Shown one piece after another: positions 21,674 to 32,416 of a DNA stretch of 64,000 bases (its first letter is position 1; each line of letters opens with the position of its first letter). Origin of the DNA: Umbilicaria muhlenbergii (lineage: Eukaryota; Ascomycota; Lecanoromycetes; Umbilicariales; Umbilicariaceae); the NCBI GenBank assembly GCA_000611775.1, contig KK106986.1:1-64000 (forward strand). Reading direction: 5' to 3'. A program made the position numbers and the translations under genes. The notes under the pieces were generated by a model. The model was not told where the DNA came from, searched no databases, and worked only from the letters and a program-made list of their open reading frames with translations.

Positions 21674-23530
21674 TTATTCTGTCACCCGTTTGAGATGCTT
21701 CATGACAGCCGTTTGCACTTCAAACTTTATGATCTTGTGAGTAGCATTGACAGGAAATTCGTGGAGCCCTATCTGCTTTAATGATGACAAGCCTCCAAGT
21801 GCATAGTCTTGGCCGAACATGCGCCAGACGTGGTTCTTGATTTCGTATTCGTTTTTGTCGTTGAAATTGCTGAGCACCGCGAAAGGCTCGTGGCCGAGTG
21901 CTGAATGCGGAACCGCCACTACTGATGTCTTGCAGAGGGTGTGTTGTCAGCAGTGCGGGCTATGGTCGCTGCACAGAACAGAAGACGTTCGTAACGCTTA
22001 TAAGGGGCATGGTATGCTTACTTGTGCGCCAGTGTATTTTTCTAGACAGCTCTCCAGCGCTGCGGGCATGATGACGACACCGGCGCGCTTAATCACATCC
22101 TTGCTCCGACCGAGGATGAATACTAAACCCTCGTCGTTTATGATCGCAACATCGCCGGTTTTGAACCAGCGACCTTTCTCGTCTTCGTAAAAGGAGGACT
22201 CCCCCGCACCGCTGAGGTAATGTCGAATAATACTCTCGCAGCAGACATGCAGCTCCCCTGGCTCTCCTCTCTTCGTTTTACTTCTTCTGTCTGCATCCCA
22301 GATTCGTAGTCTCGTTCCAGCAGCGACGGCTCCAATCGGACAAATTTGGCCAAAGTACGGGATGCGGGGAATTGGGGTGTCGAAGAACGGCCAGGTGAAG
22401 AAACCTCCGCCCTCCGTCATCCCATGATTGATGCATACTCTCGCACGCGGGAACAGAGCGGCGCATTTCATCAAGACTTCTTTGGTGATCGCATCTCCGC
22501 CTACCTGGATCGTTCGCACCGAGTCCAATTTACTGGGGCGAGCCGCAAGATCATGGGCCAAGGCATGCACCATGGCAGGCGAAAGGACTATAAAAGTAAC
22601 CCCGTGCTGAATAATCGCATCCACTGTATCTTCGATCGCGAAACTCGTGCTCGCCATTACGACTGCGCCGCCCCCTCTCCACGCCTGTAGCGTGTGTTGA
22701 GGCGCGATGGCGCGCGAGTTATGCGCTTGCTGGAGGACGAGGGCGCAGTTTTCTGGGTTTATGAGCCAGGACTGGGAGTGTAAGATGTGGACCATGGAGC
22801 CAACGCGCTGAGGGCAGCCTTTTGGTCGACCGGCAGAAGTTCCGGACGTGAAGAGAACCGAATGGATGCGGTCCGGGTCGTCGTTTCTCGCGTCCTCCAG
22901 TAGATTGTGCTCGTCGATGGGAGAATTCGAGGCGTCCGCCGCCAAGTCGAGCAGAGACTTCCAACCATTGGAAGCATCACCTCCCAGCGAGATACGCAGC
23001 GGCTGTTCGAGGCCCAGATCTTCAACCGCATCGTCCACAGCTCTCGCACTAGCCGCGTTCGGGACCACAACAAGCCCTGGCTTCACTATCGCCATGAAGT
23101 TCCGCAGCTCGCTGTTACCGGCAACATCCAACACTGAAGGATCCAGAGCAGCGAACGTCAGCCTCATAATTGTACAAGTCCAGAACAATACGCCATACTC
23201 GCCGCCGTTCGGGATCAACGTGACTATGGTCGAGCCCGGCCGTGCACCATTCGCGATCATGCCAGCTGCCAGAACCAGAGCTACGCGATGTACTTGGGTA
23301 TAAGTCAGCGTCAAGCAGTCCCTGCGGTGGCCGCCGACCTGTTGCTGAAACTCATCGTCGACTGGCACCAAGTCTGACAGGTGATCCGCAGGCTGATGCA
23401 TGCAAAGGACGGCCGCTTTGTGTGGACTCTTGCGCAGGCCTTGCTCAATGTGCGAAAAGACGGAAGTCCGGTTGTTGTTGTCGGCCAGTGGACCACCGGC
23501 TATTTCGGATAGTTGCTCGTCGTTCGTCAT
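21674..23530 (-). CDS. AMP-dependent acyl-CoA synthetase/ligase (MdpI-type)
   Basis: Exon 1 (22022-23530) and exon 2 (21674-21928), separated by a 93-nt intron, encode 587 residues. ANL-superfamily motifs are in order: the P-loop-like LFTSGTSAGRPKG (A3), GMTEGGG (A5), FKTGDVA (A8), the hinge GRSKDVIKRAG, and a C-terminal lysine in NATHKIIK (A10). The enzyme should activate a carboxylic acid with ATP to an acyl-adenylate and then a CoA thioester. The monodictyphenone cluster also has an acyl-CoA synthase (MdpI) whose step is not firmly known. No signal peptide. An acyl donor for tailoring of the polyketide is a plausible role (inference). Confidence 0.88.
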
Positions 23531-24867
23531 GTCATGTCCTTACTGCTTGATTTGTGAAAATCAAAGGACAAAGACAAAAGAAAAGTTTCTTGTACGGGGA
23601 GGGAAGATCTTTGCGAGAATGATCAGTTATGGCTCTTGACCAGGTACCCAAATTGTGAACGAAGTCTCGGCGGTCCCAGTCCAGGTGGACTCATCGATGT
23701 ACTCCACGTGGACGGAATTTGCTCTGATCGCTTTAAGAACGTCGTATTGTTCTATTAACTCTCCATAGTATATACACCTGACAGCAATTGCATACCGATC
23801 TCCATCGACAGCAGAGAGTGCGCCCTGCAGCTCATCTCACATGTTGACCAGAATAAGCCAAACCCAATGGTCATTACAGAAGCACGGGCGATCCAGCATC
23901 AACTTGCTGCTCATTGGTTCCCTAACAGGCCTGTTGGCAGCAGTCCAATAGATCGGAACTCGGAACGCAACCTAAGTGCTCGGATCCCGACGTGGCGCTA
24001 GCGGTGGCATCGGGGCTCGGATCAATTCCAATTCCGCTCCGAGAGGAAAACCGGATCGGAGCTGCGCAGGATCGGAGTGGGCTTCGGAGTGTAATGCTTG
24101 GCTGGAGTTCCACATCGGACTGCTCCATTGTTGTGGGAAAAGGGGGAGCTGAGGTGAACAGGTCGTGGGCCGTGACGTTTCTGGCGCATCTGGGGCAGAT
24201 GCATGGGCTCGCGCATGCAGCACAGCAATCTCAAGATCAAGCCATAGATGGGGCTTCCTTTCCTCGTCGTCGACTCCTATAGCTTCTCGCGCGCTGTCAA
24301 CGGCCGTTTTTTGCTGCCTGGTCAATACAGTCTTCGTCGAGTATCGTTGTGAGCAGAACACAACCAAGGGCATCCATGAAGTCAGAAACGGAGCGCATAA
24401 AGAAGTGAGCTGGCCCAAGAATGGTCGCTTGCCGGACGCGATCGAGATTTGTCGCGGAGCTTACCGCGTACAAATTGCTCAACTACTACAGTAACGAGGG
24501 CGAGCATTGTTCGGCCGGGGAAGGAGTGTTCAATGGACTGGAAAGCGAGCAAGGTGTAATACTGATACCACATGTCCTCCATTTTGAATATGTATGAATG
24601 TCTGTGCGAAGAAGATGCACATCCCTCAGGTCCAGCTTCATCGAGTATCAAGAGATTCAAGCAATTGGCAGAATATTAGTAGAAGACGCGCGTCTTGAAC
24701 ACCAAAATATGTTGTCAAGTCAAGAGACTGCTTGCGCCCCTTTACACAATCTGTATGCTGTATCTAACCATAACTGAAACAATCCATCTATGCCGTAGGT
24801 CACTCTGAAAATTTGTGTTCCCGTCACGCGGACGACATCAACGAAGACACGGGCATGCCTTTTCGCA
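23531..24867. other. 1.3-kb region without an assignable gene
   Basis: Holds the promoter of the acyl-CoA ligase (right of 23531) and the 3' side of the anthrone oxygenase. Minus-strand frames at 24297-24660 give protein-like but discontinuous stretches (e.g. HFFMRSVSDFMDALGCVLL). I cannot place them in a family or join them into a gene. GGATCGGA/CTCGGA-like motifs recur at 23950-24085. Confidence 0.45.
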
Positions 24868-25433
24868 TTAGAACGCGAGTACCCGGCAAGTACCCAACAT
24901 GCCAAGTACAGCTCCTATCAAAGGAAACAGCGACCGCATAAAATGCAACCGATTCCACGTTGTCACCAGCTTCTGCACCTCACCCAGATTCATAGCCAGT
25001 CGTCCGGCTTTGCTCTGCGTCTGCGCACGAAACAAGGTATTGTTCGTTCTGAGCATGACGATCCAGGTGAACGGCAGCATGCTCAATGTCGTCGCGCCAG
25101 CCACTGCAAACACGCGCCATGGGCTGCTAGCGGCGTGCTTGCTGAATGCCGCATAGCCGTACAGCAAGCATGTTGCAATGGCAAGTCCTGGTAAGACGCG
25201 ATGACCGTAGTGGTAGGTGCGGACCCACTGGTTGACTAGCTGAGAGGAATGAGTTGTGGTGTCGATGATGACCGGAACGGCAAGCATAGAAATATTCATC
25301 ATAGCGCCTGGACGGGCTTGTCAGTTCAGTGCAGCGTGGGCGGGTGAGGTAGTGGCTGCACACCTGATAAAAAGGAACCTGTGATCACGGCCGTGGCTTC
25401 AGTGCCTATCTTGGAAGGGATTTGGAGGACCAT
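24868..25433 (-). CDS. Anthrone oxygenase (DUF1772; HypC/MdpH2/AgnL2-like)
   Basis: Exon 1 (25364-25433) and exon 2 (24868-25307) join in frame to 169 residues. The 56-nt intron has GT...AG borders, and splicing creates the family-typical ITGSFLSGAMMNISMLAVP. Four hydrophobic segments are visible (starting near residues 12, 65, 88 and 148) together with the conserved WNRLHFMRSLFPL near the C-terminus. Proteins of this family are small membrane-associated, cofactor-poor oxygenases that turn anthrones into anthraquinones, here probably emodin anthrone into emodin. The length matches the family. Good evidence that the cluster passes through an anthraquinone. Confidence 0.87.
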
Positions 25434-25823
25434 GTTGATGATGAGGATGTTGAGCTCTACTCTGAGGGTTGAAAGGGTGTAAGAGTGCGTTCTCTGTTAA
25501 GTGAATAACCACGGTTTGTGGCTTGAGGGACTCCGCTATGTAAGTCGTTGCAGTACAACAATTTTAATGTCCTTTAATTTCGGGCAAGCATTGAATAATG
25601 ACGGCCAGCGGTGGAGCTGTGCACCTGCAAGCCTGTGTCGCTCTCCGCTGCTTGTTCTCTTCCCGACGCCTGACGTTCGGCTAGAACTCCATTATCTACG
25701 CGTCACAAAAACGTGTCAGCACATGGGTGAGAGTTCAATTTCGTAGAAGATGAGCCTATCATGACTGTAAATGCCTCTGGATTCATTCGCCCTAAATATT
25801 TGATTAATTTTTTTATGATTATG

Positions 25824-25976
25824 TGTTGAATTTTTTCGGTAAAGACAGACTTATTGCTAAAACAAAAGAGAATTCACCTAATTATAAGGCCATGGCTGAG
25901 GAGCCTGAACCCCGAAATCCACCCCAAAATCACTCTGAAATGCAACCGCCGAGGCCGACAGCGTACATATCCAACA
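25824..25976. mobile_element. Short TG...CA element (solo LTR or similar), copy 1
   Basis: 153 bp, starting TGTTGAAT and ending TCCAACA, flanked by a perfect 5-bp duplication TTATG (25819-25823 and 25977-25981). The internal sequence (CTAATTATAAGGCCATGGCT and GAGGCCGACAGCGTACATA) is shared with copies at 51774 and 55455. TG...CA ends plus 5-bp duplication fit an LTR. Confidence 0.75.
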
Positions 25977-26131
25977 TTATGAAGCCCTTAATATAGAAGT
26001 TCAACATCACTTGTTGCGAGTAAAGAATTGGGCCCGTTTAGCGGAGTGGTAAAGCTATTCCACCGCTTCCCCTAACAGATTAACCTTTTAATAATAAGGC
26101 GCACAATTCAGTATCCCCTAGAGGGTAGCTA

Positions 26132-26225
26132 TAACCTATCATATAATAGGTGCACGGGACCAAGGTCCTTGATCTTGGTCAATGCTGACCTTTTTAGCAT
26201 TGTTGGTTTTGAAGATCGGTCCCGT
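26132..26225. other. Hairpin-rich non-coding segment
   Basis: Four perfect inverted repeats lie within about 95 bp. ACCTAT/ATAGGT surrounds about 26140. ACGGGACC (26154-26161) pairs with GGTCCCGT (26218-26225). GACCAAG (26158-26164) pairs with CTTGGTC (26174-26180). AATGCT (26181-26186) pairs with AGCATT (26196-26201). The second and third compete for the same bases. No ORF covers it. It may be a structured RNA, a transposon end or a regulatory cruciform. Confidence 0.5.
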
Positions 26226-26704
26226 TCCCTGCATTCTAGTGATTATAATCTATAAAGCCAACGACGGAGCGCAACCCAGCAACTCTTAATATGTAGCTAG
26301 CCTATGATTATTAGATTAGATGTAGAGCTACGGTAGACGCCAGGTAGTCTAGCAGAGTATCACTTGTAAAACATACAAGGGGATTTTAAGGTCCGGGATA
26401 ACCAAAGTCAAACGTGGCTACATTTAATCTTGAGAAGGCTGTGATCACCCGAAAAGTCCACAGAGTATGCTTGAGGAGGCTCACGGCTTGCCGGAAAGCA
26501 TGGACTGTACGACTTCTAGGAGTTACAACCAAATCGTTATCAACACATTCAAGTGCGCAACCTACTGGGGAGTGGGACGAAATTTCATTGGGGCAAACAC
26601 TTTTCATAATTTCATTATCTACTGATTTTGATCCCCAGATGCTGCCTTGCTTCGCTATTACTAGTTAGGCCTGACCCATCACCTTCAGATCCCCCGCCAG
26701 GCAT

Positions 26705-28087
26705 TTAAGGTCTCCAGGGTACATTCAGTTCTCCCTGGTGCGGCTTGACGGGCTGCCGACCTTGAACATAGTCGAAATAGCCTAGCGAAGAGAGGATGGT
26801 GGCGTCTTCTGGTCCTCGGGGGGCTTTGCCTGCCATGTTGATGAAGTTGTGAGGAAAGCCTGGATCGAAGTCGTAGCCTTTCTCAATCTCCTCGACATCC
26901 TGCGGACTGAGCTGCAAGCTCAGAGCTTCGATATTGGCCTTGAGATGAGTGACTTTGCGGCCGCCGAGAATCGGAAACACGTAGGGCGCCTTTGATCGAG
27001 GAAGTTAGGATGCCGGGCGCATGCACGTGCGGAAGACGGGGTGTTCCACTTACCTTCTGCATCGCGTACGCAATGGCAACAGAAGTAATAGGGACATTAA
27101 GACGCTTTGCCACACTATCTAGTGCTTCAGACACTCGAGCCTCACGGCCAGTCGTGATGAAGGGAGTTCGACGCCCTTCTTCCTTCGGTGCGGATTCAGG
27201 CGACCGGAAATATCCTGCGTCTAGTCAACAAAAAGGGTTCCAGATGACTGTCAGTAAAACGTTCACATACCGTTGCCCAGAACACCCCAAGCGTGGATCG
27301 CCATGCCTTCATCCTGGCACATGGGGATAATATCGCGCTCCAAGTCACGCACATGCGCAGAAAGACGACCTTGATAGACGGAGAATGGACGCAGGCCGTG
27401 CTCTCGAGCATAGCAGTTGGCCTTCACAACCACCCAAGCAGGCGTGTCACTGATCCCCAGATACAGGACTTTGCGCTGCTGGAACAGCGTGTTGAGGGAT
27501 TGCATCAACTCCGGGATGTCGGTCGCGTAGTCCCAGGAGTGAACGTAGAACTGTCGTGGGGTCAGCCTACAGGACAATGGTTGCAGCGTGAAAGTTTCAC
27601 TCGTACCAGATCGATATAGTCTGTCTTGAGTCTCTTCAGGCTGGTCTCCACCGCTAAGTGCATGCTCTTCGTACCGGTCCCACCAAAGTTGCTTTGTTGC
27701 ACTGGTCGACCAGCCATATAGCCGAGGGTGTACTTGGTCGCAATGACCATCTCGTCGCGGTGCCCCGTCTTCTGCACCCATTCGCCGATCCACTCCTCAC
27801 TTTGACCGCCTTGATACACGTTGGCTGTATCAATGAAGTTGCCACCGAGATCGTAAAACGTGTCCAGGAGCTCAAACGCGTTCTCCTTGGTGCACTCGCC
27901 AAACATCGCCTTCCAGTTGTTGCCCAAGCCTGCAATATGGTCAACCTTACACTATTGATTGAAATTCAAGCTGTAGTGACGTACTCATGCCGCCCAGGCA
28001 TAGCGGGCTGACACGAACGGACGCTGTTGGGCCCAGGAGGCGGTGTCTGCTAAGCAGACTCTTGGGTGGCGGTGGTGGGTGAGCCAT
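26705..28087 (-). CDS. Aldo/keto reductase (NorB/AflF- and aryl-alcohol-dehydrogenase-like)
   Basis: Five exons (27985-28087, 27601-27929, 27271-27550, 27054-27214, 26705-26989) splice in frame to 385 residues; introns are 50-64 nt with GT...AG ends. The catalytic tetrad is visible: Asp and Tyr in FIDTANVYQGG, Lys in IATKYTLG, His in FYVHSWDY. The C-terminal NADPH-binding part (YVFPILGGRKVTHLKANIEAL) is typical of the AKR9-like group that includes NorB and AflF. The enzyme reduces a ketone or aldehyde using NADPH, probably on a cluster intermediate. It faces the NmrA-like gene across a shared promoter region. The exact substrate cannot be told from the sequence. Confidence 0.88.
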
Positions 28088-28721
28088 TGTATTGCGCTGT
28101 GTGGTTGGTGCTTGTGTGTGACTGCTTTGCGCGCGTCGTGAATTCAAGGATTTCAACGAGCTGTCGAACGCTGGACGAGATCCTAGCTGAACAGCAGCAG
28201 AGACTACGAGGTAAGAAGAGGCGTGCAGGAGAAGTGCATCAGAACATTACAAGTTGTTGCTATAATGAATTCCAGATCCAAGCGGCGGTGAGCAGCAGGG
28301 GCTACCGGCGCCGAAACCTTAACCCCCTTAACCCCCTTAACCCCGCAGACATCTCCACGGCCAAGCTCCTTTGCTCGGATGTACGAATCGAGAAGATCCG
28401 ATGAATCAAGGGAGCGGGATTACAGTGCATAACAGGCATGGGAAAGCGATCCATCGACTTTTGGTGTGATCATGTTGATCAGCCGTCCGGATTCCGAGCC
28501 TGGCCACACAGCTCGGGACTCATCTGTAGATGCGGAGGAATGCTAGCATGCATTGAAACTCACGGCAGACACTGCCTTCAGTAGGTCACCATCCTTTCTT
28601 CATTAAAGTTCCTGATGTTTTTTGGCTCGACAAAGGTCATGCAAATGAGAACCTGTCTTCTCCATCCTCACAGCCCTTGATCGAGGTGTGCCTCCAAATC
28701 GGGAGTGTTGATACCAGGAAA
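28088..28721. promoter_or_regulatory. Bidirectional promoter region, aldo/keto reductase / NmrA-like gene
   Basis: 634 bp between divergent starts. It contains a 10-bp repeat of CCTTAACCCC (28317-28345). No gene. Confidence 0.5.
28317..28345. repeat. CCTTAACCCC minisatellite
   Basis: About three 10-bp units of CCTTAACCCC. It resembles, but is not, the fungal telomere repeat CCCTAA. Confidence 0.8.
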
Positions 28722-29507
28722 ATGGCCTCCTACACCATCATTGGTGCCACCGGTAACTGTGGCAGCTCTCTCGTCCAAGTGCTTCTCCAGTCTCCGAATG
28801 CCGAGGTTCACGCCTACTGCCGTAACGAGGCAAAACTCTTACGCATGATGCCTGAAGTGGTGAAAAATAGCCGCGTGCAAATCTTTGAAGGGCAAGTTGA
28901 CGATGTGGACTTGCTCGCCAGATGCATTCGTGGCTGTCGAGCCGTCTTTCTTACTGCCACCACGAACAACAACATCCCCGGCTGCCGTGTTGCCCAGGAT
29001 ACGGCCCACGGCGTCATCGGTGCGCTGGAGAAGCTCAAGGCGGAACCGGGTCCGGGTTTGATCACGCCAAAGCTCGTCCTGTTGTCTTCCGCGACCATCG
29101 ATGAACACCTTAATCGCAAGATGCCGGTGTGGTTCTTGCCGATCATGAAAAGGGCCGCCTCTTACGTCTACGATGACCTGATCGAGGCTGAGCGTTTCTT
29201 GCGCGCTGAGCAGGACTGGGTGTCTACCATCTTCATCAAACCCGGCGGCTTGGCGGTTGACAAGCAGAGGGGTCACAAACTCAGCCTGGATGAGGAGGAG
29301 TCCTTCATCGCATACCTTGACTTGGCTGCCGCCATGGTCGAAGCGGCTGACGACGGAGACGGTCGCTACGACATGAAAAACGTCAGCGTGGTCAACACCG
29401 GAGGAAGTGCGGCCTTTCCGCTGGGAACGCCAGCGTGTATTTTATATGGTCTTCTGAGGCATTTCTTCCCGTGGTTACATCCCTACCTCCCATCCTCAGG
29501 ACCTTAG
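28722..29507 (+). CDS. NmrA-like NAD(P)-binding oxidoreductase (AflX/OrdB, MdpK-like)
   Basis: Single-exon gene of 261 residues starting [14 protein letters not shown], where GATGNCGSS is the Rossmann dinucleotide-binding loop. An in-frame upstream start (28677) exists but precedes the fold. The family (AflX/OrdB in aflatoxin, MdpK in monodictyphenone, AgnL4 in agnestin biosynthesis) works with the versicolorin-reductase-like SDR and a questin-oxidase-like enzyme in reduction or rearrangement of anthraquinones. Both partners are present here. MdpK-type enzymes supply a reduced hydroquinone form of the anthraquinone. No signal peptide or membrane segment; cytosolic. It is transcribed in the same direction as the questin-oxidase-like gene downstream. 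Confidence 0.85.
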   Translation: MASYTIIGATGNCGSSLVQVLLQSPNAEVHAYCRNEAKLLRMMPEVVKNSRVQIFEGQVDDVDLLARCIRGCRAVFLTATTNNNIPGCRVAQDTAHGVIGALEKLKAEPGPGLITPKLVLLSSATIDEHLNRKMPVWFLPIMKRAASYVYDDLIEAERFLRAEQDWVSTIFIKPGGLAVDKQRGHKLSLDEEESFIAYLDLAAAMVEAADDGDGRYDMKNVSVVNTGGSAAFPLGTPACILYGLLRHFFPWLHPYLPSSGP

Positions 29508-30398
29508 GTCGTATCAAGAGTTAACTCGTTGACTGGTCAATTCTGAGAACGGATACATTTTGGGTTGTATTTTGGCTTGTGAGGAGATACTATTGACAGT
29601 GGATTGACACGATGGGCTACAACTGTGAAAAGCTCCTGCTCATGAGGCGTCTTGACTCTACATTTTGAGCAAGACTGAAGTGTCATAGACAGGTGTACAT
29701 TTCCAGTGTGGGGCTTTGACACATATAAGACGATAGCACGATAAATGTGAACTGTATGTGCTGCTCAGAGGATATCCAAAGGGTGTTCACCTGTGGTTAC
29801 TTTGTTGCATGTCTGGACAGGTGACCTGAACGAAAGTCGACCAATGCCTCTTCATTCATAGTGCTCAACTCTGTTGACAACAGTAGCGCTGTTCTGACTG
29901 TAACTTACCTTAGTTGTATTAACTTAAGCTATGTGGGGGATACTTATAGTCCTTGGTTACATCCTTTACAGGTCTAACCCTAAGGCGGTAGAGTGTGATC
30001 AGGGTTCCTGAACATTACAACCTCAAAACGGAGGCAGGAGCTCCAATAGGCAGCTCTCAATCTTCTACCACGTCCTGCGGCCCATCAACATGCGTAGACG
30101 TTTCGCTCGCCCAATCAAAATGTTCCCTTTATGCAGCTCGAGGATCAACGGACAATCGGCCTTGGGCTTGCCAAACAGCCCGACACGCCCGTGAACAGCA
30201 GCCCGATCCTAGAAGACCGGACAACTTTATTCGTCAGGGGTACGAACGTTGTCCGAAGAGATAAGCACAGCGGAGGAGTCAGAAATGCTATAAATAGTGA
30301 TGCATAGCTGGAGCATCGCTTTTACATGAAGTCCACCCCACAGCTAAGGACCAGACTGAACTATTCAATCAAGACGTCACATTCTTATTGCACCAAAC
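29508..30398. promoter_or_regulatory. Intergenic region with promoter of the questin-oxidase-like gene
   Basis: About 890 bp. A TATA-like box is at 30289-30296; otherwise nothing recognisable. Confidence 0.45.
30289..30296 (+). promoter_or_regulatory. TATA-like box of the questin-oxidase-like gene
   Basis: TATAAATA 103 bp before the ATG at 30399, a usual distance for a fungal core promoter. Confidence 0.55.
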
Positions 30399-31757
30399 AT
30401 GTCGTCGACCATGGGCTTGACAGCGGCCTCACAGGTCCGGCTATCTCCAGAGCACCTAGGCATCTACCGCGGTGCTGATGACCCAACCGGATCGCTCGAG
30501 GTTGCGAATCAATTGTTGCAGAGAAACCACGACGAACATCACATCTTCTGGAGGGACGCCGCTGGTCATAACCATACGGTGCACAACGTGCTGACCAGAC
30601 TTGCGCTTGGTGCCAGTCCCTCAGAGTTACAGCTGGGGTTTCACGACAACCTCCCCGGCCAGCGTCCCAAGCCAGAGCTGGACGATCAAATTGTCAGGGA
30701 AATGTCTGATGAAGGCAAATTTCACGAGAGGCTCGGCCACATGAAACAGTACACCAATTTCCTGGTCTTCTTCGAACAGCAAATCGAAGAGAAAGGCTGG
30801 AGAGCAGTCATCAACCAACACTGCTTCAGTCGAACTCGGAATGCAGACGCCATGCTCGCTCGCCTCTACGACGGTGCCTTCCATCCAATCATTCATCTTG
30901 GTCTAGGCGTAGAATTTGAGCAGCCGAGCATAATCGCCGAGGCACTCGCGCAAGCTGCGACGGACAACACGGTCGGCATCGATGTTTTCTTCCTCAACAG
31001 CGAACATGAAGCCATCATGTCTGATCCTGCCAGGCGTAGCAAAACACTGGTTGAACTCATTCACGAAGCTCGTGCGAACGATGCGATTCGTTGCGCGGCT
31101 CGCTGGGACGATCTCGGGGTCCAAAAAATGAGAGATGGCGTTCTTGGGCGGGCAGGCCGAGAAATTACAACTCTTGCAGCACAGTTCCGCGTAGAGCCCG
31201 AAGCCTTGGAGCGAAGGACGGCCGAAATGATCAGCTGCTGTGCATACTTTGCTGGAGCGGCACAACGACCCGGCAAGGCACGCAAGATCGACTTTTTTTA
31301 CATGCACGATGTCACTAGCTCCATCTTCCTGACCGTGTTGACCAGGCAGCCATGGATTAGCACCGAAAACAAGGTGCGCCTGGTGGAATGGAAGTCTCGT
31401 ATTGACCTTGTATGGTATGCCACATGTGGTGCTGCAGAGCTGCGCATCGAAAATGTGAAGGATTACGCGGTTACCTCCAGTGCCGACATGAACTGGACTG
31501 CTCTTTTCCGCGCTATCAATGGAATGCACGATGATGGTCATGTGGGAAAGTTCGTGCGTGCACTGAAGAACGGAGAGGAGGTCTCCAAGCCGTTTGAGCA
31601 CGGAGAGGGGGCTGAAGCGTTCCCTGTCAAGGGAGAAATGTGGCTAAAGCTTGCACGCATGGCGTACGACTCGACTGTGAACCTGCCCCCGGAAGAGAAG
31701 TGGGTGGTCTTTGCCGGTTTCGATGAGGCTTGGGAAAAAGTGCCCATCAAGGAGTAG
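30399..31757 (+). CDS. Questin-oxidase-like Baeyer-Villiger oxidase (DUF4243; MdpL/GedK/AgnL3/AflY-like)
   Basis: Single exon, 452 residues. The sequence carries the DUF4243 family pattern: an N-terminal HNHTVHNVLTRLALGAS segment, GAFHPIIHLGLGVEFEQP (conserved His-rich core), and a C-terminal DFFYMHDVTSSIF with a further conserved His. Known members open the central ring of an anthraquinone or its reduced form, without flavin, to give benzophenones (geodin, monodictyphenone, agnestins) or act in aflatoxin xanthone formation. Its presence predicts that the pathway goes beyond an anthraquinone to a ring-cleaved benzophenone or xanthone. Lies between the NmrA-like gene and the P450, with convergent 3' ends with the latter. 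Confidence 0.9.
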   Translation: MSSTMGLTAASQVRLSPEHLGIYRGADDPTGSLEVANQLLQRNHDEHHIFWRDAAGHNHTVHNVLTRLALGASPSELQLGFHDNLPGQRPKPELDDQIVREMSDEGKFHERLGHMKQYTNFLVFFEQQIEEKGWRAVINQHCFSRTRNADAMLARLYDGAFHPIIHLGLGVEFEQPSIIAEALAQAATDNTVGIDVFFLNSEHEAIMSDPARRSKTLVELIHEARANDAIRCAARWDDLGVQKMRDGVLGRAGREITTLAAQFRVEPEALERRTAEMISCCAYFAGAAQRPGKARKIDFFYMHDVTSSIFLTVLTRQPWISTENKVRLVEWKSRIDLVWYATCGAAELRIENVKDYAVTSSADMNWTALFRAINGMHDDGHVGKFVRALKNGEEVSKPFEHGEGAEAFPVKGEMWLKLARMAYDSTVNLPPEEKWVVFAGFDEAWEKVPIKE

Positions 31758-32416
31758 GCAGACCTCTCTCCTCTGGTGTCAGCTCGGCAGACAAGATCTT
31801 GCGTAGTATGAGCAAATCCTTAAACAATATTAAAAGATTATCAGTGCTAAAGAACAGTGGGAAGACCTTACCCAGGAAATGCCACCTCGCCGAAATCTTC
31901 TTCGCAACCTTCCAGGTGTTTCTGATAGTTGTCTCTTCACGTAACTCGTCAAATAGAGCCACCGGTTCTCAGCTTCTCTTTTTTCTGGTTCAAATACATT
32001 TGATTTGAGTTTTATTAGCAGTATGTCATCATGAGTCGATGGCGCCGTATACTATGACAAAACCGTGTTCAGTCAAAAGTTATTGAGACGATAGATAATC
32101 ATCTAATTTATAGAAGCGCTTGATAATTTCTGGGCTAGAAAGGCGTTTTCGATTCATACTCTTGTCAATGAACAATTATCTAGATGTTGAAAGACAGATG
32201 AACAAGACCATAAAGACTTTCATGAGATTCTTGTTGCGTGTCAACGATGATCTTTCCTGCCAATTAAAATTCAAAAGGGCCCAGGGTGCGTATAGATGTT
32301 TAATTTTTGAAGATGAAAGTGAAGATCATGCATTCCTGCGCACCGGCGATGGGGTACCAATTCAGGCCCAACTTCTGTGACTATGCCTTCGATGAAATCG
32401 AAATCGGACATGAAAA
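31758..32416. other. Convergent 3' intergenic region
   Basis: 660 bp between the questin-oxidase-like and P450 genes. No gene or repeat recognised. Confidence 0.5.

Larger units (their letters stand above)
25434..26704. other. Intergenic region with a solo-LTR-like element and a hairpin-rich segment
   Basis: 1.27 kb between the anthrone oxygenase and the aldo/keto reductase. It contains the short TG...CA element at 25824-25976, a tRNA D-arm-like stretch near 26036-26060 and strong inverted repeats at 26132-26225. No gene is supported; the 84-codon ORF at 26414 looks accidental. Confidence 0.5.

Noticed and set aside
24297-24660. Possible dehydratase or transcription-factor fragment
   Set aside because: Protein-like stretches exist in two frames, but I could not join them with plausible introns or match them to a family.
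26030-26110. Functional tRNA gene
   Set aside because: Only the D arm is convincing; no anticodon stem or T arm can be formed.
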